DNA of 54,065 bases from Burkholderiaceae bacterium. Lineage in GTDB: Bacteria > Pseudomonadota > Gammaproteobacteria > Burkholderiales > Burkholderiaceae_F. The stretch's first letter is position 1, and each line of letters opens with the position of its first letter. The translations under genes and the position numbers were made by a program. Under the pieces are notes generated by a model that saw nothing but the letters and a program-made list of their open reading frames with translations, ran no database searches and had not been told where the DNA came from. The DNA lies in assembly GCA_022843955.1 (NCBI GenBank), contig JALHMQ010000012.1:85532-139596 (forward strand). The letters are read 5' to 3'. Below, piece after piece: positions 17,871 to 26,638 of this stretch.

Positions 17871-19805
17871 TCAGCCTGCGACCGACGCGGTGGGGTCGGC
17901 GGCGTCGGCATCCAGGCTGGCCTCGAGCTGCTGGTAGCGCCACTGCGCCGCATACCAGCCGCCCAGGGCGAGCAGGTCGTCATGGGTGCCGCGCTCGACC
18001 ACGCGGCCGCGCTTGAGCACGAGGATCAGGTCGGCGTCGGCGACCGCGCTCAGCCGGTGGCTGACGATGATGGCGCTGCGTCCACCCTGCTCGCGCCGGG
18101 CGCCGCGCAGGTGCGCGAGGATGCGCGTCTCGGTGCCGGTATCCACCGCCGACAGCGCGTCGTCGAGCAGCAGCAGCGGGGGTGCTGCGGTCGGGTCGGC
18201 GGCGTCGGCCAGCAGTGCGCGCGCAATCGCCACGCGCTGGCGCTGGCCGCCGGACAGCGTCACGCCTCTTTCGCCGACGCGCGTCTCGTAGCCCTGGGGG
18301 AAGCGCAGCACGTCGTCGTGCAGCGCGGCCAGCCGCGCCGCGTCTTCGACCTGCGCGCGCGATGCGTCGGGCCGTGCCAGCGCGATGTTCTCGGCGATCG
18401 TGGCCGAGAACAGGAACGCCTCCTGTGGCACCCAGGCCATTGCCGCACGCAGCGCCGCCAGCGTGTAGTCGGTCAACGGATGCGCGCCCCAGGCGATCTG
18501 CCCGGACGCCGGCGCGTAGTGACGCAGCAGCAGCGCCAGCAGCGTGGTCTTGCCGGCGCCTGTCGGTCCGACGACGCCGAGCGTGCGGCCCGGCGCCAAT
18601 GTGAAGCTGACCTCGGTCAACGCCGGCACTGGGCCATCGACGTCGGCATCCGCGACGGCCGTCGCATCGTTCACTGACGGTGCCGAAGCGAAGTTGAAGG
18701 CAGCATCGCGCCGCGACTCCGGTGCGTTGGCCGATGACTCGGCCGGATCCGCATCAGCACGCCGGACCGACGCGTAGGCGAACGACACGCGCTCGAAGCG
18801 GATCGGCCCGGCCGGCGGCACGGTCACGCTGCCGTCGTCGGTCACCGTCAGCGGCGCGGTCAGCACCGGGTCCAGCCGCGCCCACGCAGCGCGGCCGCGC
18901 TCGATCAACGACAGCACCCAGCCGGCCGCGAACATCGGCCAGATCAGCTGGCCGAGATACATCGTGAACGCGGTCAACTGGCCGATGGTCAGTTCGTTGC
19001 GCCACACCAGCCAGCCGCCGACCGACAAGGTAAGCACGGTGGCGCTGGTCAAGGTCAGGCCGACCGCCGGCTCATAGGCCGACTCCCACTTCTGCGCGGT
19101 GAAGCTGGAATCCGCCGCCGCCTGCGTGCGCCGCGCAAAGTCGCGCCCGGCGTGCGCCTCCAGCCCGAGCGCACGCAGCGTGCGCACCCCGGCCACGCTC
19201 TCCTGCACGTGCTCGTTCAGGTGCGAGAACCGTTGCAGCGAATCGGCCCAGGCCTCGTGCACGCGACGCGAGATCACCCAGAACGCGATCGCCATCAGCG
19301 GGAACGGCAGCAACGCCACCAGGCCGAGCCGCCAGTCGATGCCCAGCGTCATCATCGCCACCACCAGCACCAGCGTGAGGGTGCCGTCGAAGGCGGCGAG
19401 AAACGCCTCGCCAGCGGCCATTTCCACCGCGTCGACGTCATTGGTGGCGCGCGCCATCAGGTCGCCAGTGCGCTGGGTCTGGAAGAACGGCGGCCCTTGC
19501 AGCGTCAGGCGCCGGTACAGGTTGGCGCGCAGCTCGACACCGAGCCGATACGCCGCGGCGAACAGTTGCAGACGCCAGCCCACGCGCAGGAAGTAGATCG
19601 CCACGCCCATCGCGATCAGGATCAGCACTTCGCGCCACAGCAGGTCACCGACCAGCCGCCCGCCGACCAGACCGTCGATCACGCCCCCGACCTGGCGCGG
19701 CACCGCCACCGTGAGCACGGCGACGCCGACCAGCATCGCCGCCGAGGCGACATAGGCGCGCCAATGGCGTCGGACGAATCCGGCAATCAGTCGGGACAGC
19801 GTCAC
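17871..19805 (-). CDS. mdlA: ABC exporter half-transporter, MdlA-like, with inserted linker
   Basis: 644 residues: transmembrane domain (about 15-310) and ATPase domain. A-loop tyrosine in FAY (342-344), Walker A GPTGAGKT (413-420), signature LSGGQRQR (517-524), Walker B LLLLDDA (544-550) in which the catalytic Glu is Asp, as in E. coli MdlA, so one ATP site is degenerate. Unusual is a stretch of about 45 Asp/Ala/Ser-rich residues (346-392) between the A-loop and Walker A strands, absent from most family members. The start is GTG with no clear Shine-Dalgarno. A terminator-like hairpin sits just upstream. mdlB follows after four bases. Confidence 0.85.
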   Translation of the reverse strand: MTLSRLIAGFVRRHWRAYVASAAMLVGVAVLTVAVPRQVGGVIDGLVGGRLVGDLLWREVLILIAMGVAIYFLRVGWRLQLFAAAYRLGVELRANLYRRLTLQGPPFFQTQRTGDLMARATNDVDAVEMAAGEAFLAAFDGTLTLVLVVAMMTLGIDWRLGLVALLPFPLMAIAFWVISRRVHEAWADSLQRFSHLNEHVQESVAGVRTLRALGLEAHAGRDFARRTQAAADSSFTAQKWESAYEPAVGLTLTSATVLTLSVGGWLVWRNELTIGQLTAFTMYLGQLIWPMFAAGWVLSLIERGRAAWARLDPVLTAPLTVTDDGSVTVPPAGPIRFERVSFAYASVRRADADPAESSANAPESRRDAAFNFASAPSVNDATAVADADVDGPVPALTEVSFTLAPGRTLGVVGPTGAGKTTLLALLLRHYAPASGQIAWGAHPLTDYTLAALRAAMAWVPQEAFLFSATIAENIALARPDASRAQVEDAARLAALHDDVLRFPQGYETRVGERGVTLSGGQRQRVAIARALLADAADPTAAPPLLLLDDALSAVDTGTETRILAHLRGARREQGGRSAIIVSHRLSAVADADLILVLKRGRVVERGTHDDLLALGGWYAAQWRYQQLEASLDADAADPTASVAG

Positions 19806-19817
19806 GGAGTGGGTAAC

Positions 19818-19845
19818 AAAAAAGGCCGCAACGGGTCTGCGGCCT
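19818..19845 (-). terminator. Rho-independent terminator or leader attenuator upstream of mdlA
   Basis: On the minus strand AGGCCGCA (19838-19845), a 7-base loop and TGCGGCCT (19823-19830) form a perfect 8-bp stem followed by six T (19818-19823). It lies only 13 bases before the mdlA start and about 215 bases after the copper chaperone gene. A TAGAAT sequence (19855-19860) sits directly before it. It either ends the upstream transcript or works as an attenuator in the mdlA leader. No gene is seen in 19806-20059. Confidence 0.75.
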
Positions 19846-20059
19846 GAGGCGCGGATTCTAGGGCCTGTCGCCGCGCGGCTCGCGCGTCCGCCTGGCCTTG
19901 GAGGAGTGACAGCGGGGCCTGCAGCGAGACGCCCGAACGACCCCCTGCGGGCAGACTAGTAGGTAGTCCTCCTGGTCATGCCTGATCTCGCGCGCTCGCC
20001 GAGGACATCACGGCCGCATGGAACGCCGGGCACCCGCTAGCGCCGCAGCGGCCCGCGCC

Positions 20060-20539
20060 TCACTTGGCAGGCGCCGGCTTGCGCTCGCGCGACGCCAGGG
20101 CCCGCACCGGCGCCTTGACCTCGACGCTCTGCTGCTTGCCGTCCTGTTCGATCAGCAGCGTTACCGGCACCGTCTCGCCCGGCTTGAGCTGGCGGTTCAG
20201 GTCGATCAGCATGACGTGAAACCCGCCCGGCCGAAGCTCGACGCTGCGGCCCGCGGGCAGGTCGAGCGTGTCGACAGCGCGCATGCGCATCACGTTGTTG
20301 TCGATCGCCATTTCGTGCAGCTCGACCACGCTCGCCACCGGCGACGTGGCGCCGAGCAGGCGCGCAGGCTTGGCCGCCGTCAGGGTCATGAACGCGCCCG
20401 TGCTCATCTGCGACGGCACCGTCCCGCGCACCCACGGGTCGGTGACAGTGACCTGGGCGAAAGCGGCTGCAGTGCCAAGCAGCGGAACACAGAGTGCGGC
20501 ACGCAGCAGGTGGGCGACGGACGGACGAGGAGTCGACAT
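20060..20539 (-). CDS. Periplasmic copper(I) chaperone PCu(A)C
   Basis: 159 residues with a signal peptide (cut near residue 28, AFAQ). The metal site H75-x10-M86-x21-H108-x-M110 fits the PCu(A)C consensus exactly, and M84 is an extra nearby ligand. PCu(A)C binds Cu(I) in the periplasm and helps metallate the CuA/CuB centres of cytochrome c oxidase, often with Sco. No sco, cox or TonB-receptor gene is adjacent. The C-terminal tail is Lys/Ala/Pro-rich. Confidence 0.92.
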   Translation of the reverse strand: MSTPRPSVAHLLRAALCVPLLGTAAAFAQVTVTDPWVRGTVPSQMSTGAFMTLTAAKPARLLGATSPVASVVELHEMAIDNNVMRMRAVDTLDLPAGRSVELRPGGFHVMLIDLNRQLKPGETVPVTLLIEQDGKQQSVEVKAPVRALASRERKPAPAK

Positions 20540-20704
20540 GAGTTTCGCTTGTGTGAATGGTCAACAGTGCGGTGACGGTGGATGCAGCGACCGATGCTAG
20601 CGCGGCTGCGTGACCCACGTTGTCGCGCGGCACGGCGCGCACGACAATTGCGGCTTCTGCGGTGTGCGCTGATGCCACCGCACGTACGCCCCGAGGTCCG
20701 CCTC

Positions 20705-21286
20705 ATGAAGCTCACCGTCCGCCCGCTGACGCCGGCCCGCTGGCCCGATCTGGAAGCGGTGTTTCTCGCCAAGGGCTGCTCGATCGCACGCGGCTGCTGG
20801 TGCATGTACTACCGCGAAACGGGGCGCCAGGATCTGCCGGCCGGCACCCGCCCGGCCGACGCGCGGCGCAGCCAGCTGCGGGCGCTGGCTGCGGCCGGTC
20901 CGCCACCCGGGCTGATCGGCTACCGCGGCCGGCAGCCGGTCGGCTGGGTCGCACTCGGTCCGCGCAGCGCCTACCTCAAGCTGGCGCGCTCGCCGGTGAT
21001 GAAGCCGGTAGATGACGCGCCGGTGTGGTCGGTGATCTGCTTCGTGGTGCCGAGCGAGCAGCGCCACCAAGGCGTGGCCGCGGCGCTGCTGGAGGGTGCG
21101 ATTGCCTATGCGCGCAAGCAGGGCGTCACGCTGCTGGAGGCGTATCCGATCGACAAGCCGGCACGCTCGGCTGACGACTGGCTCTGGCACGGCGTCAAAT
21201 CGATGTACGACAAGGCGGGCTTCGTCGAGGTGGCGCGCCGTCGGCCGCAGCGGCCGGTGGTGAGACTGCGGCTGATCGACGACTGA
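20705..21286 (+). CDS. GNAT-family N-acetyltransferase
   Basis: 193 residues. The acetyl-CoA-binding motif A is seen as VVPSEQRHQGVAAALL (about 115-130). The N-terminal GCWCMYY motif is typical of a group of uncharacterised GNAT proteins. The ATG at 20705 is preferred because upstream codons are Arg-rich and unconserved. The substrate is unknown. It diverges from the copper chaperone with a 165-base gap. Its last two codons lie inside a 14-bp tandem repeat. Confidence 0.8.
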   Translation: MKLTVRPLTPARWPDLEAVFLAKGCSIARGCWCMYYRETGRQDLPAGTRPADARRSQLRALAAAGPPPGLIGYRGRQPVGWVALGPRSAYLKLARSPVMKPVDDAPVWSVICFVVPSEQRHQGVAAALLEGAIAYARKQGVTLLEAYPIDKPARSADDWLWHGVKSMYDKAGFVEVARRRPQRPVVRLRLIDD

Positions 21287-21333
21287 GTTGTGACGACTGA
21301 GTAGCGACGACTGAGCAGCGACGACCGAGGCAC
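21278..21333. repeat. Four-copy 14-bp tandem repeat
   Basis: Units GACGACTGAGTTGT, GACGACTGAGTAGC, GACGACTGAGCAGC and GACGACCGAGGCAC run head to tail. The first unit contains the last codons and stop of the GNAT gene, so each later unit carries an in-register copy of the stop region. Confidence 0.85.
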
Positions 21334-21382
21334 CGTGCGTCATGCGCCGACACCCAGCCGACCCCCGGCCGGTGGGCAGACC

Positions 21383-22831
21383 TCAGCGCATTGCCTCGGC
21401 CAGGAAGCGCAGAGCCGGCGGATTCATGCAGGTGGCGGCGGACACGCGCATCCACGTGCTGGGCAGTTGCGACGGCGAGAACAGGCTGCCCGGCGCGCAC
21501 AGCACGCCCTGCTCGCTCGCCTCGGCGGCGATCACGTTGGTGTCGCGACCGAAGTCCGCCCACAGGAAGATGCCGGCCTGCGGCTGCAGCGCCAGGCGCG
21601 CGCCCATCTTCTCCAGGGCGCGCGAGGTGCGGTCGCGCGCATCGTCGAGCCGTCCGCGCACGCGATCAAGATGGCGGCGGTACTGCCCTTCGGCCAGCAC
21701 CCGTGCCACCACGCGCTCGGGCAGTTCGGCCGTGGTCAGGCCGGTGAGCATTTTCAGGTCCGCCAGTTGCTGCGCCAGCGCGGCGCTGCTGGCGATGTAG
21801 CCGACCCGCAGGCTGGCTGCGAGTGTCTTGGAGAACCCGCTCACGTAGATCACGCGCTTCAACTGATCGAGGCTCGCCAGCCGCAGCGCGCGGCCGGGCT
21901 GCAGGTCGCCGTAGACATCGTCCTCGATGATCGTGAAGCCGTACTCGTCGGCGAGCTTGAGCAGGCCATGCGCATTGGCGGCGCTGATCGAACTGCCGGT
22001 CGGGTTGTGCAGCACGCTGCCGACCACGAACAGCTTCGGCTGATGGCGCGTGAGCAGATTGGCGAGGATCTGCAGGTCGGGGCCATCGTGCCGACGCGGC
22101 ACCCCCACCACGCGCGCACCGAAGGCGGCAAAGCGCGCAAACATCAGGAACCACGCGGGGTCTTCGACGAACACCGTGTCGCCGGGTGCCAGGAAGTGAC
22201 GGGCCACCAGGTCGATCGCTTGCGTGACACCGGCGGTGGTGATGATCTGCTCGGGCGCCGCGGCGATGTCGGCCTGCGCCAGCCTCTCGCTCAGGTGCTG
22301 GCGCAGCGGCAGGTAGCCCTCGGGCTGGCCGTAACCGAGCAGGCCGGTGCCGGCACTGCGGCCCACCGCGCGCACGCCGGCGGCCACGATCTCGCTGTCG
22401 AGCCACTCGGCGGGCAGCAGGCCGGCGCCGGGCTGGTTGCTGGCCGGCGCCTGACGCAGCATCGAGCGCAGCAGCCAGATCACGTCGAGCGTCGGCGGCG
22501 TGTCCTTGGATGCCGTGCGCGTGGTCGCACCGGCGCGCGGCGACGTGCCGGCCGGTCGCCGCGCGCGCACGAAAAAGCCCGCCCCACGGCGCGACTCCGC
22601 GTAACCGGCGGCGATCAGGCGGTCGTAGGCTTCCACCACGGTGGAGCGGCTGACGCCGCGGTCGTCGGCAAAGCGGCGGATCGACGGCAGCCGCGTGCCG
22701 GGCTTGAGCGCATGCTCGTCGATGCGCAGCGCCAGCCAGGCGGCGAGCTGGTCGGCCAGCGTGCGCTCGGCACCGGCGAGCGTGGGCGGCAGGCGCGCGG
22801 ACAGGGTGTCGGTGGCAGGCAGGGGCGTCAT
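21383..22831 (-). CDS. MocR-family regulator (GntR-type HTH fused to aminotransferase)
   Basis: 482 residues. The N-terminal winged helix-turn-helix (about 25-92: LPSIRRFADDRGVSRSTVVEAYDRL) is of GntR type. The rest is a fold-type I aminotransferase domain, with the PLP-binding lysine in SGFSKTL (Lys335). MocR proteins such as GabR, PdxR, TauR and EnuR sense an amine or PLP adduct and usually control the adjacent divergent operon. Here that is the six-gene cluster from 23135. The start MTPLPATD is used; the frame is open further upstream. Confidence 0.92.
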   Translation of the reverse strand: MTPLPATDTLSARLPPTLAGAERTLADQLAAWLALRIDEHALKPGTRLPSIRRFADDRGVSRSTVVEAYDRLIAAGYAESRRGAGFFVRARRPAGTSPRAGATTRTASKDTPPTLDVIWLLRSMLRQAPASNQPGAGLLPAEWLDSEIVAAGVRAVGRSAGTGLLGYGQPEGYLPLRQHLSERLAQADIAAAPEQIITTAGVTQAIDLVARHFLAPGDTVFVEDPAWFLMFARFAAFGARVVGVPRRHDGPDLQILANLLTRHQPKLFVVGSVLHNPTGSSISAANAHGLLKLADEYGFTIIEDDVYGDLQPGRALRLASLDQLKRVIYVSGFSKTLAASLRVGYIASSAALAQQLADLKMLTGLTTAELPERVVARVLAEGQYRRHLDRVRGRLDDARDRTSRALEKMGARLALQPQAGIFLWADFGRDTNVIAAEASEQGVLCAPGSLFSPSQLPSTWMRVSAATCMNPPALRFLAEAMR

Positions 22832-22907
22832 GGGCAGTGTCCGGCGTGCACGGATTGATCGGCGGTGAGACGAATCAGCTGCGGCTCGGTGCGGCGGTTC
22901 AGGAAAC

Positions 22908-22947
22908 TGCGGCGATTCATGCGAAGCGATTCTTGCGAGGCGATTCG
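22908..22947. repeat. Three degenerate direct repeats TGCGRNGCGATTC in the MocR divergent region
   Basis: TGCGGCGATTCA, TGCGAAGCGATTCT and TGCGAGGCGATTCG follow each other directly, with further TGCGGC words on either side (22880-22985). They lie about 80 bases upstream of the MocR start and may be a regulator site or only slippage-derived sequence. Confidence 0.45.
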
Positions 22948-23067
22948 GGTGCAGTAAATGAGCTGCGGCGAACAAGTGCGGCGATCGAATGCACGGTCAG
23001 ACGCACGGTCTGGCGGGCCACTGTGCTGCCCGGAACGGCAGGCCAGTGGCCGTGATCATCAGCCAAA

Positions 23068-23103
23068 CTGTACTGCCACTGTACTGGCCAAGTGGGCTAG
23101 ATT
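23068..23103 (+). promoter_or_regulatory. Paired CTGTACTG operator overlapping the promoter of the six-gene operon
   Basis: CTGTACTG occurs twice in direct orientation (23068-23075 and 23079-23086), an 11-bp period that places both on one helix face. A TAGATT -10 follows at 23098-23103, so the second box covers the -35 position. The first gene starts at 23135. Paired direct boxes at this place are what several characterised MocR regulators bind. Confidence 0.55.
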
Positions 23104-23134
23104 CCAGCCCTGTCAATTGCTACCGGATCGCCCC

Positions 23135-24124
23135 GTGCCCAGCCTGCCCGACCGTGCCGCCATCGAGGATGCCGCCCGCCTCGTCTACGCCGCCATGCCG
23201 CCCACGCCGCAGTACGTCTGGCCGCAACTGTCGGCAGCGCTCGGGGCCGAAACCTGGGTCAAGCATGAGAACCACACGCCGGTGGGCGCCTTCAAGGTGC
23301 GCGGCGGGATCGTCTACTTCGAGCGGCTGGCACGGGATGCAGGCTGCTTCGGCGTGATCGGCGCCACCCGCGGCAACCACGGCCAGTCGATGGCCTTCGC
23401 CGCGCAGCGCTGCGGGCTGCGCTGCGTGGTGGTGGTGCCGCAGGGCAATTCGCGCGAGAAGAACGCCGCGATGCGCGCGCTCGGCGCCGAACTGGTGGAG
23501 CACGGCGACGACTTCCAGGCGGCGCGCGAACATGCCGCGCAACTGGCGCAGGCCGACCGGCTGCATTACGTGCCCTCGTTCCACACCGACCTCGTGCGCG
23601 GTGTGGCCACCTACTGGGCGGAGCTGTTCACCGCCGCGCCGGATCTCGATGTCGTCTATGTGCCGATCGGCCAGGGCTCCGGCATCAACGCCTGCGCCGC
23701 CGCGCGCAACGCGCTGTCGCCGAACACACGCATCGTCGGCGTGGTCTCGGCACACGCGCGCTGCTATGCGCTGTCGTTCGCCGCGGGCCGCTTGATCGAG
23801 GCGCCGGTCAGCACGCAACTGGCCGACGGCCTCGCCTGCCGCGTACCGGATGCCGAGTCGCTGGCGATCATCCGCGCGCATGTCGATCGCATCGTCGAGG
23901 TCACCGATACCGAGGTCGCCGCTGCGATGCGGCTGCTGTTCACCGCCACCCACAACGTGGCCGAAGGCGCCGGTGCCGCCTCCTTGGCCGGCGCACTGCA
24001 GGAGCGCGCGCGGCTGGCTGGCCGCCGGGTCGGCATCACGCTGTGCGGCGGCAACGTCGATGCGGATCTGTTCGCCCGCGTGCTGGCCGGCGAGACGTTC
24101 TCTTCGATACGCGCCGCCGCTTGA
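23135..24124 (+). CDS. Threonine/serine dehydratase-like PLP enzyme
   Basis: 329 residues, fold-type II PLP enzyme. PLP lysine motif TPVGAFKVRGG (about 48-58), substrate loop RGNHGQS, and the glycine-rich phosphate loop GQGSG. There is no C-terminal ACT domain, so it is a catabolic-type enzyme. Members deaminate threonine, serine or related hydroxy amino acids; the EutB-type dehydratases controlled by MocR proteins are close in size. The GTG at 23135 is the chosen start; codons upstream run through the operator region. First gene of the operon. Confidence 0.85.
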   Translation: MPSLPDRAAIEDAARLVYAAMPPTPQYVWPQLSAALGAETWVKHENHTPVGAFKVRGGIVYFERLARDAGCFGVIGATRGNHGQSMAFAAQRCGLRCVVVVPQGNSREKNAAMRALGAELVEHGDDFQAAREHAAQLAQADRLHYVPSFHTDLVRGVATYWAELFTAAPDLDVVYVPIGQGSGINACAAARNALSPNTRIVGVVSAHARCYALSFAAGRLIEAPVSTQLADGLACRVPDAESLAIIRAHVDRIVEVTDTEVAAAMRLLFTATHNVAEGAGAASLAGALQERARLAGRRVGITLCGGNVDADLFARVLAGETFSSIRAAA

Positions 24125-24141
24125 TCGGCACCGACGACACC

Positions 24142-24744
24142 ATGCTTCCCATGCCGGCCGACGAACTGCTCGCCCTTGCCGCACTTGCGGTGGCGGGCTC
24201 GTTCACGCCCGGCCCGAACAACGCGATCGCCACCGTGACCGGCGCCAACCACGGGCTGCGCGCGACGCTGCCGCACATGCTCGGCGTGCCGTTCGGCTTC
24301 GGCAGCATGCTGGTGGCGGGCAGCGTCGGGGTGGCGGCACTGCTGCTCGCGCATCCGCTGCTGGCGGCCACGATCAAGTGGCTGGGCATCGGCTACCTGC
24401 TTTTCATCGCCTGGCTGGTGGCGCGCGCCGGCAGCCTGGCCGAGCGGCGCGTGGCACAGCCGCTCAGCTTCTGGCAATCGGCGGCGTTCCAGTACGCCAA
24501 TCCCAAGGCATGGATGCTGGCTGCCGCCACCGCGGGCACCTTCATGACGGGAGAGGGATCGGCGCTGCGCACGGCGGTCATCGTGCTGGTGTTCGCTCTG
24601 GCCGCCTTCGGCAGTCTGGTCACCTGGGCCAGCATTGGCGCTGCGTTGCGCGGCTGGCTGCAGCAGGGTCGGCGGCTCGCCTACTTCAACCGCATCATGG
24701 GCCTGCTGCTGGCGGCCACGGCGCTGTGGATGGCGCTGCGGTGA
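24142..24744 (+). CDS. LysE/RhtB-family amino acid exporter
   Basis: 200 residues, about six membrane helices. The N-terminal motif SFTPGPNNAIATVTGANHG is the LysE/RhtB signature, and the AFQYANPKAWM block is conserved too. Such proteins export lysine, homoserine, threonine, cysteine or related compounds. It starts 17 bases after the dehydratase, so an amino acid or its analogue is the likely substrate. Confidence 0.9.
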   Translation: MLPMPADELLALAALAVAGSFTPGPNNAIATVTGANHGLRATLPHMLGVPFGFGSMLVAGSVGVAALLLAHPLLAATIKWLGIGYLLFIAWLVARAGSLAERRVAQPLSFWQSAAFQYANPKAWMLAAATAGTFMTGEGSALRTAVIVLVFALAAFGSLVTWASIGAALRGWLQQGRRLAYFNRIMGLLLAATALWMALR

Positions 24745-24779
24745 CAATCCCGTTCAATCTTGCATATCTCAAGGAGCCC

Positions 24780-26012
24780 ATGAACGCACCGCAACCCGGC
24801 CTGGCTGCGCCTGCCCTGCTGCGTCCGGCACGACGCGCGGCGTCTGCCACCAGTTCGATCGTGCGCGAGATTCTCAAGGTCACGCAGCGACCCGACGTGA
24901 TCTCGCTCGCCGGCGGCCTGCCGGCGCCCGAGAGCTTTCCGGTCGAGGCGCTGCGCGCGGCGTTCGACGCCGAGTTGCGCGATGAAGCTCAGGCCCGACA
25001 GGCCCTGCAGTACAGCACCACCGAGGGCCATGCGCCGCTGCGCGAATGGGTGGCCGCACAGGAGACCGCGCGCGGCGTGCCCACTTGCGCCGACGAGGTG
25101 ATGATCGTGGCCGGGTCGCAGCAGGCGCTCGACCTGCTGGGCAAGGCGTTCGTCGAGCCGCAGGCACCGCTGCTGGTGGAGTCGCCCACCTACCTGGGCG
25201 CGCTGCAGGCGTTCAACCTGTTCGACCCGACCTATCGCACGCTGCCCACCGATGACGAAGGGCTGCAGCCCGATGCACTGGACGCCGCGCTGGCCCGCGA
25301 CGCGCGCGCGCTGTACGTGATGCCGAACTTCCAGAATCCGACCGGCCGCACACTGAGCGCGGCACGCCGCGCCACGCTGGCCGCCGCGGCGCGCCGCCAC
25401 GACCTGTGGCTGATCGAGGACGATCCCTACGGTGAACTCTGGTACCACCAGGCGCCCCCGCCGGGGTTGCGCAGCTACGCGCCGGAACGCACGATCCGCG
25501 TGTGCTCGTTCTCCAAGGTGCTGGCGCCCGGCCTGCGGCTGGGCTTCGTGATTGCGCCGCGCGCTGCGATCGAGCTGCTGGTGCGGCTCAAGCAGGCCAC
25601 CGACCTGCACACCGCCACACTGACTCAGCGCGCCGCCCATCGCGTGCTGGCCAGCGGCCTGCTCGACACGCATCTGCCGCGGGTGCGGGCCCGCTATGCG
25701 CAGCAATGCGCGGTGATGCTGGAGGCGCTCGCCACGGCGATGCCGGGCGGCGTCACCTGGACCCGACCCGAGGGCGGCATGTTCGTCTGGCTCACGCTGC
25801 CCGCCGGCGTCGACACCATGGCGTTGCTGCCGGGCGCGATCGAGCGCGGCATGGCGTTCGTGCCCGGCGCACCGTTCTTCGCCGGCCATGCGCCGACCAA
25901 CACGCTGCGGCTGTCGTTCGTCACGGTGCCGGCGGAGAAGATCCGCGCGGCGGTGGCGGTGCTCGGCGAACTGATCGGCCACACCCTCTCCAAGCACAGG
26001 GAATCGCGATGA
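24780..26012 (+). CDS. Class I/II aminotransferase (2-aminoadipate/AraT-like, MocR-type domain)
   Basis: 410 residues, fold-type I aminotransferase with the PLP lysine in CSFSKVLAPGLRLGF (about residue 246) and the NFQNPTGR motif. It resembles the PLF-type aminotransferases that include LysN and aromatic aminotransferases, and lacks a DNA-binding domain. AAGGAG at 24771-24776 precedes the ATG. The stop overlaps the GST start (ATGA). Substrate not identifiable from sequence. Confidence 0.88.
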   Translation: MNAPQPGLAAPALLRPARRAASATSSIVREILKVTQRPDVISLAGGLPAPESFPVEALRAAFDAELRDEAQARQALQYSTTEGHAPLREWVAAQETARGVPTCADEVMIVAGSQQALDLLGKAFVEPQAPLLVESPTYLGALQAFNLFDPTYRTLPTDDEGLQPDALDAALARDARALYVMPNFQNPTGRTLSAARRATLAAAARRHDLWLIEDDPYGELWYHQAPPPGLRSYAPERTIRVCSFSKVLAPGLRLGFVIAPRAAIELLVRLKQATDLHTATLTQRAAHRVLASGLLDTHLPRVRARYAQQCAVMLEALATAMPGGVTWTRPEGGMFVWLTLPAGVDTMALLPGAIERGMAFVPGAPFFAGHAPTNTLRLSFVTVPAEKIRAAVAVLGELIGHTLSKHRESR

Positions 26013-26629
26013 TCAGGATCTGGGGCCGACTGAGTTCGGTCAACGTGCAGAAGGTGGTGTGGGCCGCGCAGGAGCTGGGGTTGGCGTTCGAGCGCATCGA
26101 CGCCGGCGGCCAGTTCGGCATCGTGCGCACGCCCGCGTACCTGGCCAAGAACCCGAATGGACAGATCCCGCTGCTCGAGGACGGCGAGTTCGTGCTGTGG
26201 GAGTCCAACGCGATCGTCCGCTACCTCGCCGCCCAGCACGGCCTCGGCACGTTGTGTCCACAGTCGCTGCAGGCGCGCGCCGACGCCGATCGCTGGATGG
26301 ACTGGCAGACCACCGCCCTCACGCCGGCGATGGGACCGGCGTTCATGCAGCTGATTCGCACCGCGGCCGATCAGCGCAACCCCGCGCTGATCGCCGAATC
26401 CGCCGCCAAGACCGAGGCGCTGTTGGCGATCCTCGATGCGCAGTTGCACGAGCGGCTGTTCGTCTGCGGCGCGCAGTTCACGATGGCCGACCTGGTGCTC
26501 GGCTGCGCGGTGCATCGCTGGCACGGACTGCCGTTGACGCGCAGCGCGCGCCCGAACGTCGAGCGCTGGTACGCGACCTTGATCGCGCGTGCCGCCACCG
26601 ACGGTGTGCTGACGCTGCCGCTGACCTGA
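26009..26629 (+). CDS. Glutathione S-transferase family protein
   Basis: 206 residues: N-terminal thioredoxin-like domain with the Ser motif SSVNVQKVVW, the cis-Pro region GQIPLLEDG and the glutathione-contact WESNAI, then a helical C-terminal domain (FTMADLVLG). It could conjugate or isomerise a reactive product of the pathway encoded by its neighbours. Its start overlaps the aminotransferase stop by four bases. Confidence 0.9.
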   Translation: MIRIWGRLSSVNVQKVVWAAQELGLAFERIDAGGQFGIVRTPAYLAKNPNGQIPLLEDGEFVLWESNAIVRYLAAQHGLGTLCPQSLQARADADRWMDWQTTALTPAMGPAFMQLIRTAADQRNPALIAESAAKTEALLAILDAQLHERLFVCGAQFTMADLVLGCAVHRWHGLPLTRSARPNVERWYATLIARAATDGVLTLPLT

Positions 26630-26638
26630 CGATCACTT

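Noticed and set aside
22958-23134. 59-residue N-terminal extension of the dehydratase
   Set aside because: It reads through the operator and -10 and is not protein-like; the GTG at 23135 fits the family start.
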